A stretch of 64,000 nucleotides of DNA from Mesorhizobium huakuii (GCF_030160235.1 NZ_BSNY01000010.1:124001-188000), one strand, 5' to 3'; counted from the first letter of the stretch, positions 28,886-37,238 are shown. Numbers and translations are program-made. Notes: a model not told the origin generated them from the letters alone.

Positions 28886-29587
28886 ATGGCTGCCGTTTCG
28901 CCAAATCGTCTATTGTCGTCGCTGGCGCCCGAAGCGTTCGAATTTCTACGCCCCCACCTGAAACCCGTCGAGCTGGTGCAAGGAACCGTCTTGGTCGAAG
29001 GCGGCGGCGAAATTGCTCAAGTGTATTTTCCCCATGGCGGGATCATTTCCATGGTGGTGAGGCTCGAAACGGGAGCAACGGTAGAAGTCGCAATGGTTGG
29101 CAGTGACGGCCTGTTCGGCGCCTTTGCCGCACTGGATGGCAAGATCTCTCTGAACACAGCCATCATTCAACTGTCCGGAAACGCATCGGTGTTGGAGACC
29201 TCCCGTCTGCGGGCGGCGGCCGACCAAAGCGCGCCCTTTCGTGCGCTCCTTATGCGGCACGAACAGGTCATCTTCGCGCAAGCGCTGCAGTCAGCTGCGT
29301 GCAATGCGTCTCATACGGTCCAGGCGCGCTTGTCACGCTGGCTGCTGCGTGCCCGCGATCTGTCCGGAAGCGACACCCTGTCATTTACACAGGAGTTTCT
29401 GGCTCAGATGCTGGGCACTCAACGCAACAGCGTGTCGATCGTTGCGAATACACTCCAGCAGGCCGGCCTCATCCGATATCACCGGGGCCACATCGAAATC
29501 ACCAATGCAGAGGGCCTGTTGGAAAGCTCCTGCGAGTGCTATGGGACCGTCAAGGCATACTACGACAAACTCCTGCGCGGCCGCTAG
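28886..29587 (+). CDS. Crp/Fnr family transcriptional regulator
   Basis: 233 residues from ATG 28886 (GAGAG upstream). Residues about 15-130 form a cyclic-nucleotide-binding-like beta roll (VELVQGTVLVEGGGEIAQVY, SMVVRLETGATVEVAMVGSD); residues about 150-205 are a Crp-type helix-turn-helix (FTQEFLAQMLGTQRNSVSIV). There is no N-terminal Cys cluster, so it is not an iron-sulfur FNR. The recognition helix (TQRNSVS) lacks the Glu and Ser-Arg residues that read TTGAT, so it may not be the protein that binds the boxes in this island. Its ligand is unknown. Confidence 0.9.
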   Translation: MAAVSPNRLLSSLAPEAFEFLRPHLKPVELVQGTVLVEGGGEIAQVYFPHGGIISMVVRLETGATVEVAMVGSDGLFGAFAALDGKISLNTAIIQLSGNASVLETSRLRAAADQSAPFRALLMRHEQVIFAQALQSAACNASHTVQARLSRWLLRARDLSGSDTLSFTQEFLAQMLGTQRNSVSIVANTLQQAGLIRYHRGHIEITNAEGLLESSCECYGTVKAYYDKLLRGR

Positions 29588-29602
29588 GCTCGGAGCGCCC
29601 TC

Positions 29603-29863
29603 TCAAGCTCTCGAGTGATGCTGCGCAGAGGCGGAATCCACCGCCGTTGTTGCCGCTGAAGCACCAATCCCTCCAGACGGCATCCTGCTATTTTGGCGAC
29701 GTGCGCCATCCACCCGTTGGGCTCGTTGGAGCCTCTTGTATTCCGCATCCAGCAAACGGGAAATCTGCCGACGCTTAAGGGGATCTAATTGTACAGCCAT
29801 CAATCTTCGCCAGTAATGGGCGATGTTCGCTTTATGGATCAAAGCTGCCTTCGACCGTGCCAT
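29603..29863 (-). CDS. Short helical protein related to the ENIKHF type
   Basis: 86 residues. The helix pair HKANIAHYWRRLMAVQLD then KRRQISRLLDAEYKRLQ follows the same pattern as the proteins at 28375 and 56496 (N-I-x-H-F/Y, then D-x-x-x-R, then LLDxE). The rest is low-complexity Ser/Ala. It converges with the Crp/Fnr gene, leaving 15 bases between stops. Confidence 0.5.
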   Translation of the reverse strand: MARSKAALIHKANIAHYWRRLMAVQLDPLKRRQISRLLDAEYKRLQRAQRVDGARRQNSRMPSGGIGASAATTAVDSASAQHHSRA

Positions 29864-29880
29864 GGCTGCTGACAGAGCAC

Positions 29881-30093
29881 TCAGTCAGGGTCGGAGATAT
29901 AGGCGAAGATTTGGCGCCGCTCCAGTTCCCGCGCGACTTCCCCGGGAAGGCGATAGCAATTGCAGCGGATAGCATGCCTCAAATGCCAAGATAGGCCGTC
30001 GTTGGAAGTCGGCTCCCGTGGCGCCAGGTTTTCGCTATGCCACTGGATGTTGACCGACCTGGCAAACCTAAAATGCAACGGCTCGTGCAACAT
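29881..30093 (-). CDS. Small hypothetical protein
   Basis: 70 residues. A near-perfect ribosome site (AAAGGAGGCCTCTA) precedes ATG 30093. Sequence features: PREPTSNDGLSWHLRHAIRC and RLPGEVARELERRQIFAYI. No known family. An FNR-type box is centred about 57 bases upstream of the start, so it is probably part of the island regulon. Confidence 0.65.
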   Translation of the reverse strand: MLHEPLHFRFARSVNIQWHSENLAPREPTSNDGLSWHLRHAIRCNCYRLPGEVARELERRQIFAYISDPD

Positions 30094-30142
30094 TAGAGGC
30101 CTCCTTTTCGAGGAAGCCTATCTTCGCACGCATCGACCCGGG

Positions 30143-30156
30143 TTGATCTGAGTCAA
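30143..30156. promoter_or_regulatory. FNR/FixK-type box TTGATCTGAGTCAA
   Basis: Exact TTGA-N6-TCAA in the divergent gap between the genes starting at 30093 (minus) and 30230 (plus); centre 57 and 80 bases from the starts. Confidence 0.7.
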
Positions 30157-30229
30157 GCGTGTCGATGGTTGCGCGATTTATCGTTGCTGCCTCAGTTGAA
30201 TGATTGCTGCTTGGTCTGAGAGGTCGAAG

Positions 30230-30544
30230 ATGACACTTTCTGAGAGCTTAACTTCTGTCGATCTGACCTACCAATGTCCGGGCTGCCAATTCCCTCTCGT
30301 CAAGCGTGGAAGTTGGTTCCGCGTCGTGTCCAAATATCGATGCGAAGGTTGCGGACGCACGATCCGAATTGGCTACCCTGAAAAGCTCAGGTTATTCGAC
30401 AAGCATGCCCACCTAAGCGGCTTGATGCAAGCCGATGGCCGAATGGCCTGCGCGGCAGGCCGGCGGGGGCGGGACCCGCACCAGCCATCGCTGATTGGCA
30501 ATCGCGCGATTAAACCTTTCGGACTATCCACACCGGGGAGTTAA
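30230..30544 (+). CDS. Zinc-ribbon small protein, copy 2
   Basis: 104 residues from ATG 30230, preceded by GAGAGGTCGAAG. CPGC and CEGC pairs with KRGSWFRVVSKYR between, then TIRIGYPEKLRLFDKH, match copy 1 at 27767-28042. The C-terminal half is Gly/Arg-rich and poorly conserved. Divergent from the gene starting at 30093 and sharing an FNR-type box with it. Function unknown. Confidence 0.75.
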   Translation: MTLSESLTSVDLTYQCPGCQFPLVKRGSWFRVVSKYRCEGCGRTIRIGYPEKLRLFDKHAHLSGLMQADGRMACAAGRRGRDPHQPSLIGNRAIKPFGLSTPGS

Positions 30545-31040
30545 CCCCTTGTGGAACCAGGCGGGCCGGGCGCGAGCCCCCGGCCAAGCCCGCCCACCCA
30601 AACACCAAGCGGAAGTCGATGAGACTGCCGCGGTAGGTGCAGTTCGTTCACGTGCCACCCGAGGTCGGTCAGGTCGTATTGGCTCATGTTGAGCCTGAAC
30701 CCGATTTACCTCGGCTTGGGAATGCCGTTTGTCGTCCAAGGCTTCGATCATTATCGAAAATGCACTCCGTATAGAGAACATCTAAAATCGTCATCTTCCT
30801 GGACATGTTGCGACCGTGTGGGCACAGAACGAAGCATGGTCGGCGAGCGGTTCTGATGCCGGGGCACAATCCAATCGAACGGCCGCCGATCGCCCAAACT
30901 ATTCTGGTTGGATTATAGCACCCGGCGCGCCAGGGACATCACCTCGCGGCTGCGCAAATACGGTCGGCTGATACAGACAGAGTTTCACGACCTCGACGTC
31001 ACGTCTTTTTCCCACCTCCTTGTTGATCCCGGAATATGGA
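30545..31040. other. Gap without recognisable content
   Basis: Only short frames without ribosome sites or family resemblance. I see no RNA gene and no FNR-type box here. Confidence 0.4.
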
Positions 31041-31466
31041 TCAATCCACCGGCCAGAGTTGACGGAGCGATTTCTTCATCGAGTTCCGAACCTGGACGAT
31101 TTCGCCATGGGATATGTGGCGGTCGAGTAATTTGAAAACGGCTCTGATCGCCTGATCGATATCGATGTCGATCTCGTCCCCGAAGTTGCTCCTGACGCAA
31201 ATAACGAAGTCGCTCTTCTTCCTTTCCCATGTCGGGCTGTCCGGTTTCCAACCTTCGAAATACATGCCTCTGATGAGTGTGGGCAACTGAGCTGAGAGAT
31301 CAGCCATCTCCGCTGGCGAGAGCCAGTCTCGCAATGCGTGCAGGACGGATTTCAGAAATCGGTATGTATTTTGTTCGTTCCAGCCCAAATCTCGGGCCAA
31401 CTCGTTCACCCATTGCTGGGCCTGCTCGGCGGCGTGGGTAAAACCCGTAACTGAAGTGTGTGTCAT
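31041..31466 (-). CDS. DUF2267 domain protein
   Basis: 141 residues from ATG 31466 after AGGAGCGATCGT. The motifs TGFTHAAEQAQQWVNELARD, RFLKSVLHALRDWLSPAEM, SAQLPTLIRGMYFEGWKP are those of DUF2267, an all-helical family frequent near stress genes in soil bacteria. The second half (FGDEIDIDIDQAIRAVFKLL) repeats the helical theme. An FNR-type box is centred 63 bases upstream. Biochemical role unknown. Confidence 0.88.
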   Translation of the reverse strand: MTHTSVTGFTHAAEQAQQWVNELARDLGWNEQNTYRFLKSVLHALRDWLSPAEMADLSAQLPTLIRGMYFEGWKPDSPTWERKKSDFVICVRSNFGDEIDIDIDQAIRAVFKLLDRHISHGEIVQVRNSMKKSLRQLWPVD

Positions 31467-31522
31467 ACGATCGCTCCTTCAATTTATCTTCTCATTCTGG
31501 CGCATGAAGCGAGATGTTCGCA

Positions 31523-31536
31523 TTGAGCCGGATCAA
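31523..31536. promoter_or_regulatory. FNR/FixK-type box TTGAGCCGGATCAA
   Basis: Exact TTGA-N6-TCAA centred 63 bases upstream of the DUF2267 gene start (31466, minus strand). Confidence 0.7.
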
Positions 31537-31789
31537 ACCATCGTGGTGACCATGCCAGGCGAGCGGGCCGGGCTGGCGGGTCCTGCATGCCGGGCACGAC
31601 AATGCCTTCCGAGTAATCAGCTGCGAGTTCCCGATGTTGGGCTGCCAGGCTCTGCAAGGTCTGCCATTTCATTGGCCTGACGCCCGGACTTGGTCTCACG
31701 ATTTTGCCGCGGCTCCGGCACGGTTCTCCCCTACGCAAGTGTTGAAGATGGTCGATAGTCATTCCGAGGCCATGCGGCGGCTCGCATCC

Positions 31790-31803
31790 TTGACGCGCGT
31801 CAA
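31790..31803. promoter_or_regulatory. FNR/FixK-type box TTGACGCGCGTCAA
   Basis: A perfect 14-base palindrome centred 40 bases upstream of the PRPP synthetase start. This is closer than a class II activator site (-41.5) would allow with a normal leader. Confidence 0.6.
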
Positions 31804-31836
31804 TCCATCAGTTCTCCAAACCGGTTAGAAGGAAAC

Positions 31837-32817
31837 ATGCGTTTCTTCGCTCTCAAAGGTTCGGAACAACTTGGCGCGGCCGTAGCGCAAGTGCTTTCGA
31901 TCGAACTCGACCCTCATGAAGAGAGAGATTTCGAGGATGGGGAACACAAGGCTCGCCCGCTGGTCAGCGTGCGCGGCAGGGATGTCTATGTGCTGCACAG
32001 TCTCGCTGGAAGTGGCAGCGCCTCTGCCAACGACAGACTGTGCAAGCTCCTTTTCTTCCTGGCGACATGCAAGGAGAACGGTGCTGCGCGTGCAACGGCG
32101 GTCGTTCCCTATCTCGCCTATGCGCGCAAGGACCGGCAAACCAAGGCGCGCGATCCCGTCACCACGCGCTATGTCGCGCAACTCTTCGAGGCTATGGGCA
32201 CCGACCGGATTGTCACGCTCGACGTCCACAATTTCGCGGCTTTCCAGAATGCCTTTCGATGCGAGAGCGTGCATCTCGATACGCGAAAGTTGTTTGCTCC
32301 ACTGATAGGCAAGCTGGCCGGCGACCTGCCGGTGACCATCTTCTCGCCCGATGGCGGTGGCGTGAAACGCGCGCAACTGCTCAAAGAGGTTCTGGAGGCA
32401 GAGAGCGATAAAGAAATCGGATTCGGCTTCATGGAAAAGCGCCGCAGCCGGAACGTGGTTTCCGGCGAACTGTTCGCTGGCGACGTCGTCGACCATGCCG
32501 TTTTCATCGTCGACGATATGATCAGCACTGGTGGCACCATGCTGCGCGCAGCACTTGCCTGTCGTGAACGCGGCGCCCGAACCGTTCATGCGATCGCCAC
32601 GCACGGATTGTTTGGCAAGGGGGCCGAAATGCTGTTCGGCAGCCAGGCGATAGACCGCATCACCGTCACTGACAGCGTGGACTCGGCCGCACTAGCCAAA
32701 GCCCGTCACCCGCAGGCGCCCCTGGACATTCTGCCGATCGGTCGCCTGATTGGCAAGGCGATCAGGCGTCTCCACACGCCCGGATCGATTTCCGACCTGA
32801 TCGGGATTGATGACTGA
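31837..32817 (+). CDS. Ribose-phosphate pyrophosphokinase (PRPP synthetase)-like
   Basis: 326 residues; makes PRPP from ribose 5-phosphate and ATP for nucleotide, His and Trp synthesis. Family motifs: VVPYLAYARKDRQTKARDPV (catalytic flexible loop), TLDVHNF (metal binding), and the PRPP loop IVDDMISTGGTM. It differs from the housekeeping form in its N-terminus and in spacing, and sits among stress genes, so is probably a second, specialised copy. Start supported by AGAAGGAA. Its 3-prime end overlaps the convergent APH-like gene by 56 bases. Confidence 0.9.
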   Translation: MRFFALKGSEQLGAAVAQVLSIELDPHEERDFEDGEHKARPLVSVRGRDVYVLHSLAGSGSASANDRLCKLLFFLATCKENGAARATAVVPYLAYARKDRQTKARDPVTTRYVAQLFEAMGTDRIVTLDVHNFAAFQNAFRCESVHLDTRKLFAPLIGKLAGDLPVTIFSPDGGGVKRAQLLKEVLEAESDKEIGFGFMEKRRSRNVVSGELFAGDVVDHAVFIVDDMISTGGTMLRAALACRERGARTVHAIATHGLFGKGAEMLFGSQAIDRITVTDSVDSAALAKARHPQAPLDILPIGRLIGKAIRRLHTPGSISDLIGIDD

Positions 32818-33832
32818 AAATCTCGCGCTCCGCCTGCCTGATGTAGCCGATCGCCTGCGGGCGCCATTTTTCTGGATGACGGATAGGTGTCTCAAGGAGA
32901 TGCGCGAGCCCCAAACGGGCCCTCAGCAAAGCTCGGAAACCGCCATAGAGCGCCAGCAATTCGGCATCAGGGCGGTCCGGCAGCCGGCCCTCCAGAGCCT
33001 TGACCAGGAGCGGCCGAATCCATGGCGCGCCAAGCATCTCGCATTCCAAGCCGAGATAGTTGATCTCGTCATAGGGATCGACGATGCGCATCGATCGGTT
33101 GAACTCGAGGCAGTCGATGATTTGGGGTGGCTGACCAATGCAGACGTGTTCGGGGCGCAGGTCACCATGCCCCTCGACGATGGCGCCGCGAAGGATTCGT
33201 GCTTCGATCCGAGACCTTAATCGCTGCAGCAGACTGTCTACTGTGTCCAAAGTGCCGGACACCATTTCCACCAACGCGAATTCGGGCCGGAGCAGAATGG
33301 CGCGGTTGATGCGCTGCTCTTCAGTAAGGTGGCGCAGATAGGCGCCGCCGCCGTCAATTTCAGCTTGGCGTTGCGCATAAAAGGCCGCCAGCGCTTTGGC
33401 GACGTCGTCTATCTCAGTCGCCGCCAGGCGTCCGAGGGCGATGCGCTCGTCCAGCATGTCGCCGTGCGGCAGGCGCTTCATTTCGACCAGCCAGTCTACG
33501 ACGCGGCCACCACCTCCGAGGGTTAGTCGGCCTGATAGGTCGCGGCGAAGAGGAACGACCCGCCGATAGGTTTCGGCGGCTAGGCGAGCGTTCAGCCGCA
33601 ATTCCTCGCCACAGTAGAAGTGCCGCTTCGTGATGGTGCTGAAGTCGAGGAACGCATGCCTGACCGGCTTCTTGAGCTTGTAGACCAGATCGTCCGTGAG
33701 GAAGACCCAGGACATATGCGTCTCGCGGACATCCACATGTGTCGTTGCAACCCCGTATGCCGCCGGATCGCTGAGAAAGCGCACCTTCGCCGCCAGCTCC
33801 GCAAATTGCCGATGTCCCATCATCATCATCAT
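32762..33832 (-). CDS. Aminoglycoside-phosphotransferase-like kinase
   Basis: About 356 residues. Conserved kinase-like features: KLKKPVRHAFLDFSTI early, the catalytic-loop motif GHGDLRPEHVC near residue 221, and the metal-binding IDCLEFNRSMRIVDPYDEI. This matches the APH domain that in related proteins is joined to a P-loop ATPase domain of about 180 residues; here only the APH half exists. The substrate is unknown; resistance is not implied. The start lies in a run of five ATG codons (33820-33832) or a GTG at 33838. The 3-prime end overlaps prs. Confidence 0.75.
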   Translation of the reverse strand: MMMMMGHRQFAELAAKVRFLSDPAAYGVATTHVDVRETHMSWVFLTDDLVYKLKKPVRHAFLDFSTITKRHFYCGEELRLNARLAAETYRRVVPLRRDLSGRLTLGGGGRVVDWLVEMKRLPHGDMLDERIALGRLAATEIDDVAKALAAFYAQRQAEIDGGGAYLRHLTEEQRINRAILLRPEFALVEMVSGTLDTVDSLLQRLRSRIEARILRGAIVEGHGDLRPEHVCIGQPPQIIDCLEFNRSMRIVDPYDEINYLGLECEMLGAPWIRPLLVKALEGRLPDRPDAELLALYGGFRALLRARLGLAHLLETPIRHPEKWRPQAIGYIRQAEREIFSHQSRSGRKSIRACGDA

Positions 33833-33864
33833 CGGCACAATGGTGGCCAGAAGCGATCCGTACT

Positions 33865-33878
33865 TTGACGCGTGTCAA
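33865..33878. promoter_or_regulatory. FNR/FixK-type box TTGACGCGTGTCAA
   Basis: Exact box centred about 40 bases upstream of the APH-like gene start, as for the PRPP synthetase gene. It could also serve the ftsH remnant and phosphoribosyltransferase gene on the other side. Confidence 0.65.
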
Positions 33879-33948
33879 GGACGTGCCCGCTGCCCGTGAC
33901 ATTTTGGGTGCAATTCCGGCTGCATGTCATGGAGCGCAACACCATCGG

Positions 33949-34083
33949 CGATCTTTGTCTGTATCTGGATGGCGTTTTTCCGCGGGTTCGCCGGCAAGGC
34001 ATGGCCTGATCAATATCGGCAAGTCGAAAGCGCAGGTCTATCTGCAGGCAAGACCGGACTGACTTTTGAAGACGTGGCGGGCG
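33949..34083 (+). pseudogene. Fragment of ftsH
   Basis: About 135 bases align with the intact ftsH at about 47661-47803. The shared stretches ATCAATATCGGCAAGTCGAA and GACTTTTGAAGACGTGGCGG are identical; several small deletions break the frame. It covers the second membrane segment and the start of the AAA domain (FFRGFA ... TFEDVAG). No other part of the gene is left. Confidence 0.8.
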
Positions 34084-34114
34084 GCCGCCCGCAATGCGAG
34101 AGAGGCTTGATCCC

Positions 34115-34792
34115 ATGCTGTTCGCAGATCGCTCCGAGGCAGGAAAACGGCTTGGCAAGGCCCTTGATCGCTATCGAGGCGATAATGTCGTGGTACTGGC
34201 CTTGCCCCGAGGCGGCGTCCCAGTGGCGGCAGAGGTCGCCTCCCATCTGAAGGCTCCTCTCGACCTGCTTCTGGTGCGTAAGATTGGAGTGCCAACCCAC
34301 CCCGAACTTGCCATGGGCGCGATCATCGACGGCGATGATCCCATCGTTGTGCGCAACGAAGATGTCATTCGCCTTGCCTGGGTTTCGGCGGCAGAGTTTG
34401 ACAAGTCATGCGAAAGGGAACTCGCCGAGATCGAGCGCCGACGTCGTCTCTACGTCGGCAATCGCCATCATGTCGATGTCAAGAGCAGGATAGCAATCAT
34501 AGTCGACGACGGGATCGCAACGGGCGCAACCGTTCGGGCTGCGATCCGCGGCCTACGACGGCGCAAGCCCTGCAGCATCGTAGCGGCCGTTCCTGTCGCC
34601 CCGCCTGAAACGATCGAGGAACTGAGGAAAGAGGCCGACGATGTCATCTGCCTTGAAGAGCCCGAATTTTTCCAGGCAATCGGCCTCTATTATCGCGATT
34701 TCCATCAATTGAGAGACGAGGACGTGATCGCCTTGATGGGCGCTGCACAGGGCAGGGCATCTGCGGGACGCTCGTCGTCGGTCGACGAATAG
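34115..34792 (+). CDS. Phosphoribosyltransferase family protein
   Basis: 225 residues. Starts LFADRSEAGKRLGKALDRY; the PRPP-binding loop IVDDGIATGATVRAA lies near residue 135. Similar proteins (about 220 residues, sometimes fused to hydrolases) are common in stress clusters and form part of the mycobacterial DosR regulon; their substrate is not established. I prefer ATG 34115, with GAGAGG nine bases upstream, over ATG 34094 at the edge of the ftsH fragment. Downstream 298 bases are non-coding. Confidence 0.88.
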   Translation: MLFADRSEAGKRLGKALDRYRGDNVVVLALPRGGVPVAAEVASHLKAPLDLLLVRKIGVPTHPELAMGAIIDGDDPIVVRNEDVIRLAWVSAAEFDKSCERELAEIERRRRLYVGNRHHVDVKSRIAIIVDDGIATGATVRAAIRGLRRRKPCSIVAAVPVAPPETIEELRKEADDVICLEEPEFFQAIGLYYRDFHQLRDEDVIALMGAAQGRASAGRSSSVDE

Positions 34793-34972
34793 TGCTTCAG
34801 CTACCCCGATGGGTGGACAGCGCCCATGATTGCAATCATCGCTGAAAGCGGCCGATTTGGACTTCAAAATCGGCATGCCTAACGACTACATTTGTGTTGA
34901 ATGCTTCGAGGGCCATGCGTTTTTCCAGAGGCGCTCATCATTGAAGCTCAAGCAGCGGCACGGGTTGCCCGT

Positions 34973-34986
34973 TGACGTGAATCAAA
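34973..34986. promoter_or_regulatory. FNR/FixK-type box TTGACGTGAATCAA
   Basis: Exact box in the 298-base gap before glucokinase, centred about 111 bases upstream of its ATG. No other gene candidate lies in the gap. Confidence 0.65.
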
Positions 34987-35090
34987 ATGGCTTTGGGTGC
35001 CTGTGCTAACATTCATACTGTTAAGTGTTTGGTGGCGGCGTCGTTGTGCGTTGCCTTTGAGCCTATTCATTTGAAGTGAGTGTTGGAGAC

Positions 35091-36143
35091 ATGACGCTAC
35101 CCGATAAATCTCGCACCGCTCTTGTGGCTGACATAGGCGGGACCAACGCGCGGTTCGCGATTGCGGACATCGATGAGCTCACAATCAAACATTTCGCCAG
35201 TTTCCAGTGCGACCTGTTCCCATCGCTCCAGGCCGCGGTCAAAGCCTACATGGATTGCATCCCGCATCGGCCCTCGATCGCTGGTTTTGCGATTGCCGGT
35301 CCCGTTGCGGAAGAGACCGTCCGCATGACAAATCTTCCATGGTCCTTCTCGCGCAAGGATCTGTGCTCGGCAAGCGGCGCCAAGTATGTTCATTTGGTCA
35401 ATGATTTCGAGGCGCTCGCCCTGTCTCTGCCCTTCTTGGGCCCACACGACCTCCACAAGATCGGCGGAAGAGAGCCAGTGGATCGCGCGCCGAAGGTGGT
35501 GCTTGGACCTGGCACGGGTCTGGGCGTCGCCGGTCTTGTCCCGTCTCCGTCAGGATGGATCTCAATTGCCAGCGAAGGAGGCCACATTTCCTTCGCGGCC
35601 GAAGATGCGGATGAGCTCTCACTCATCAATCGCATCGCAAAGAACGAAAAGCACGTGTCGGCAGAGCGTCTGATTTCGGGTCCAGGGCTCGTGCAGATCT
35701 ACAAGGCGCTGGCCGAGACGCAGGAGGGCGCAGCGGTACTGGCGTCGGCACCTGAGATTGTGGAGCAGGCACTGCACGCCGAGAATCGTCTCGCCCTTGA
35801 GGCTCTTGGATATCTTGAGAGATGGCTCGGCCGTTTCGCTGGAGACATGGCCCTTGTCTACGGTGCCCGCGGCGGCGTCTATCTTGGCGGAGGCATCCCC
35901 GCGAGGGTTTTCGACCCTTCAGAAGCCACCGCTTTCCGTTTGGCATTTTTCCATAGGGAGTTTCAATACAAGGGGCGCCTGTCGTCATTTCTTGAACCGA
36001 TCCCGATCTTTGTGATCAAGGCGCTGGATGCAGGATTGCGAGGCGCGGCAGTGGCGCTGTCTCAAGCCGAATTTCTGTCAGAAGGCATTAGCAGTGCTTC
36101 GGGCGGTAGGTCCGCGTCAGATCTTGTTCGACAGCCTGGCTAA
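35091..36143 (+). CDS. glk: Glucokinase
   Basis: 350 residues of the proteobacterial glucokinase family (not ROK): phosphorylates glucose with ATP. Motifs: ALVADIGGTNARFAIAD (phosphate loop), FAIAGPV, LVNDFEALALSL (catalytic Asp), VLGPGTGLGVAGL, SEGGHISFA, and GGVYLGGGIPAR. The start may be ATG 35091 or GTG 35076; neither has an ideal ribosome site. It converges on the PfkB-type kinase gene, and with that gene and ppsA forms a carbohydrate-phosphate group within the island. Confidence 0.92.
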   Translation: MTLPDKSRTALVADIGGTNARFAIADIDELTIKHFASFQCDLFPSLQAAVKAYMDCIPHRPSIAGFAIAGPVAEETVRMTNLPWSFSRKDLCSASGAKYVHLVNDFEALALSLPFLGPHDLHKIGGREPVDRAPKVVLGPGTGLGVAGLVPSPSGWISIASEGGHISFAAEDADELSLINRIAKNEKHVSAERLISGPGLVQIYKALAETQEGAAVLASAPEIVEQALHAENRLALEALGYLERWLGRFAGDMALVYGARGGVYLGGGIPARVFDPSEATAFRLAFFHREFQYKGRLSSFLEPIPIFVIKALDAGLRGAAVALSQAEFLSEGISSASGGRSASDLVRQPG

Positions 36144-36194
36144 CAGGCCTCGACATCCGGCAGCTTTGTTCGGTGGTGGCAGCCACTATTTTGA

Positions 36195-37112
36195 CTATGC
36201 AGCCACGCTGAGGTCGAACACATCCTTTCGACGGCAAAGCTCAAAGCCGGGTCTCATAATTGCAGCCGCACCGGCTGCAACACCCAATCTGAGGGCGTCC
36301 TCAGGGGCCCTACCTTCCGAAAGTGCCCAGATCATCGCTCCTAGGAAGCTGTCTCCCGCGCCGACGGTAGAACGCGCGCGCACCTTGATCGCAGGTACGC
36401 GGAGTACACCTTTGGCGCTGGCAAGGAGTGCGCCGTCCGCCCCCATGGTAACCGCGACCAGTTCTGCCGCGCCACGGGCGACGATGTCGGACGCTGCTTG
36501 GCGGACACCCAGTTCATCAAGTTTGTGGCCGACGAACTGCTCCAACTCCCCAAGGCTCGGTTTCACCAGGAAGACACGAGAATGCATGAGTGTCGTCCCG
36601 AGACCGGTGCCAGAACTGTCGAGAACAAATCTTGCACCACGCGCTGCTGCCAACTTGGCCATTCGGCCGTAAATGTCGGAAGCTGTGTTTTTGGGGAGAC
36701 TTCCGCTCGCGATAACGTACTGCCCTGCGTGAGATGAAATTATATCCAGACACGGCTTCAATTCTCCGAGGCGCACCGAAGGCCCTTCGGGAACAAAGCG
36801 ATATTCGAGGCCCGTGCTGCGCTCGCGAACCATGAAGCTGATCCTGGTATCGCCCTTGATTGGCACATGACGACCGAGGACTCCTTCCTTTTGCAGCAGG
36901 CGAGCCAGTAGCGAGCCTGTCTCTCCTCCTGCAAGGAAGTAGGCTTCGGCTTCTCCTCCTAATGCCGTGATCACGCGGGCGACATTGATGCCACCACCGC
37001 CGGGATCAAATCTTGTGTCGATGGTTCGCACCTTGCGAGTGGGATGCACAGTTTCCGTTTCGCTTGACATGTCGACCGCTGGGTTCAGCGTAATGGTCAG
37101 GATTTGTGTCAC
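36195..37112 (-). CDS. PfkB-family hexose kinase (6-phosphofructokinase II/1-phosphofructokinase type)
   Basis: 305 residues of the ribokinase/PfkB fold. N-terminus TQILTITLNPAVDMSSETE, GGGGINVARVITALGG (substrate site), and the anion-hole signature VGAGDSFLGAMIW near residue 253. The sequence is nearer to E. coli PfkB and tagatose-6-phosphate/1-phosphofructokinases than to ribokinase. Phosphofructokinase activity is uncommon in rhizobia, which mostly use the Entner-Doudoroff path. Divergent from ppsA with two FNR-type boxes between. The exact substrate is inferred. Confidence 0.85.
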   Translation of the reverse strand: MTQILTITLNPAVDMSSETETVHPTRKVRTIDTRFDPGGGGINVARVITALGGEAEAYFLAGGETGSLLARLLQKEGVLGRHVPIKGDTRISFMVRERSTGLEYRFVPEGPSVRLGELKPCLDIISSHAGQYVIASGSLPKNTASDIYGRMAKLAAARGARFVLDSSGTGLGTTLMHSRVFLVKPSLGELEQFVGHKLDELGVRQAASDIVARGAAELVAVTMGADGALLASAKGVLRVPAIKVRARSTVGAGDSFLGAMIWALSEGRAPEDALRLGVAAGAAAIMRPGFELCRRKDVFDLSVAA

Positions 37113-37200
37113 TTCGCCAGATCTTCCTCACCCAGCCACCGCCGCCTAATCACGTAAGTCGATGCGCTGAAGCAGGTTGCGCAACTGGTCGGTCGGCGCT

Positions 37201-37214
37201 TTGACGTGGCTCAA
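37201..37214. promoter_or_regulatory. FNR/FixK-type box TTGACGTGGCTCAA
   Basis: First of two boxes in the gap between the PfkB-type gene and ppsA; centred about 95 bases upstream of the former. Confidence 0.6.
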
Positions 37215-37238
37215 AGATATCGCACTCGGCTCAAATTC

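Larger units (their letters stand above)
31467..31836. other. Regulatory gap with two FNR-type boxes
   Basis: Divergent gap between the DUF2267 gene and the PRPP synthetase gene. It contains boxes at 31523 and 31790. A minus-strand frame at 31484-31762 spans the first box, lacks a good start and is probably not coding. Confidence 0.5.

Noticed and set aside
31484-31762. Minus-strand frame of 92 codons upstream of DUF2267
   Set aside because: It would place an FNR-type box inside a gene, unlike all others, and has no convincing start or family.
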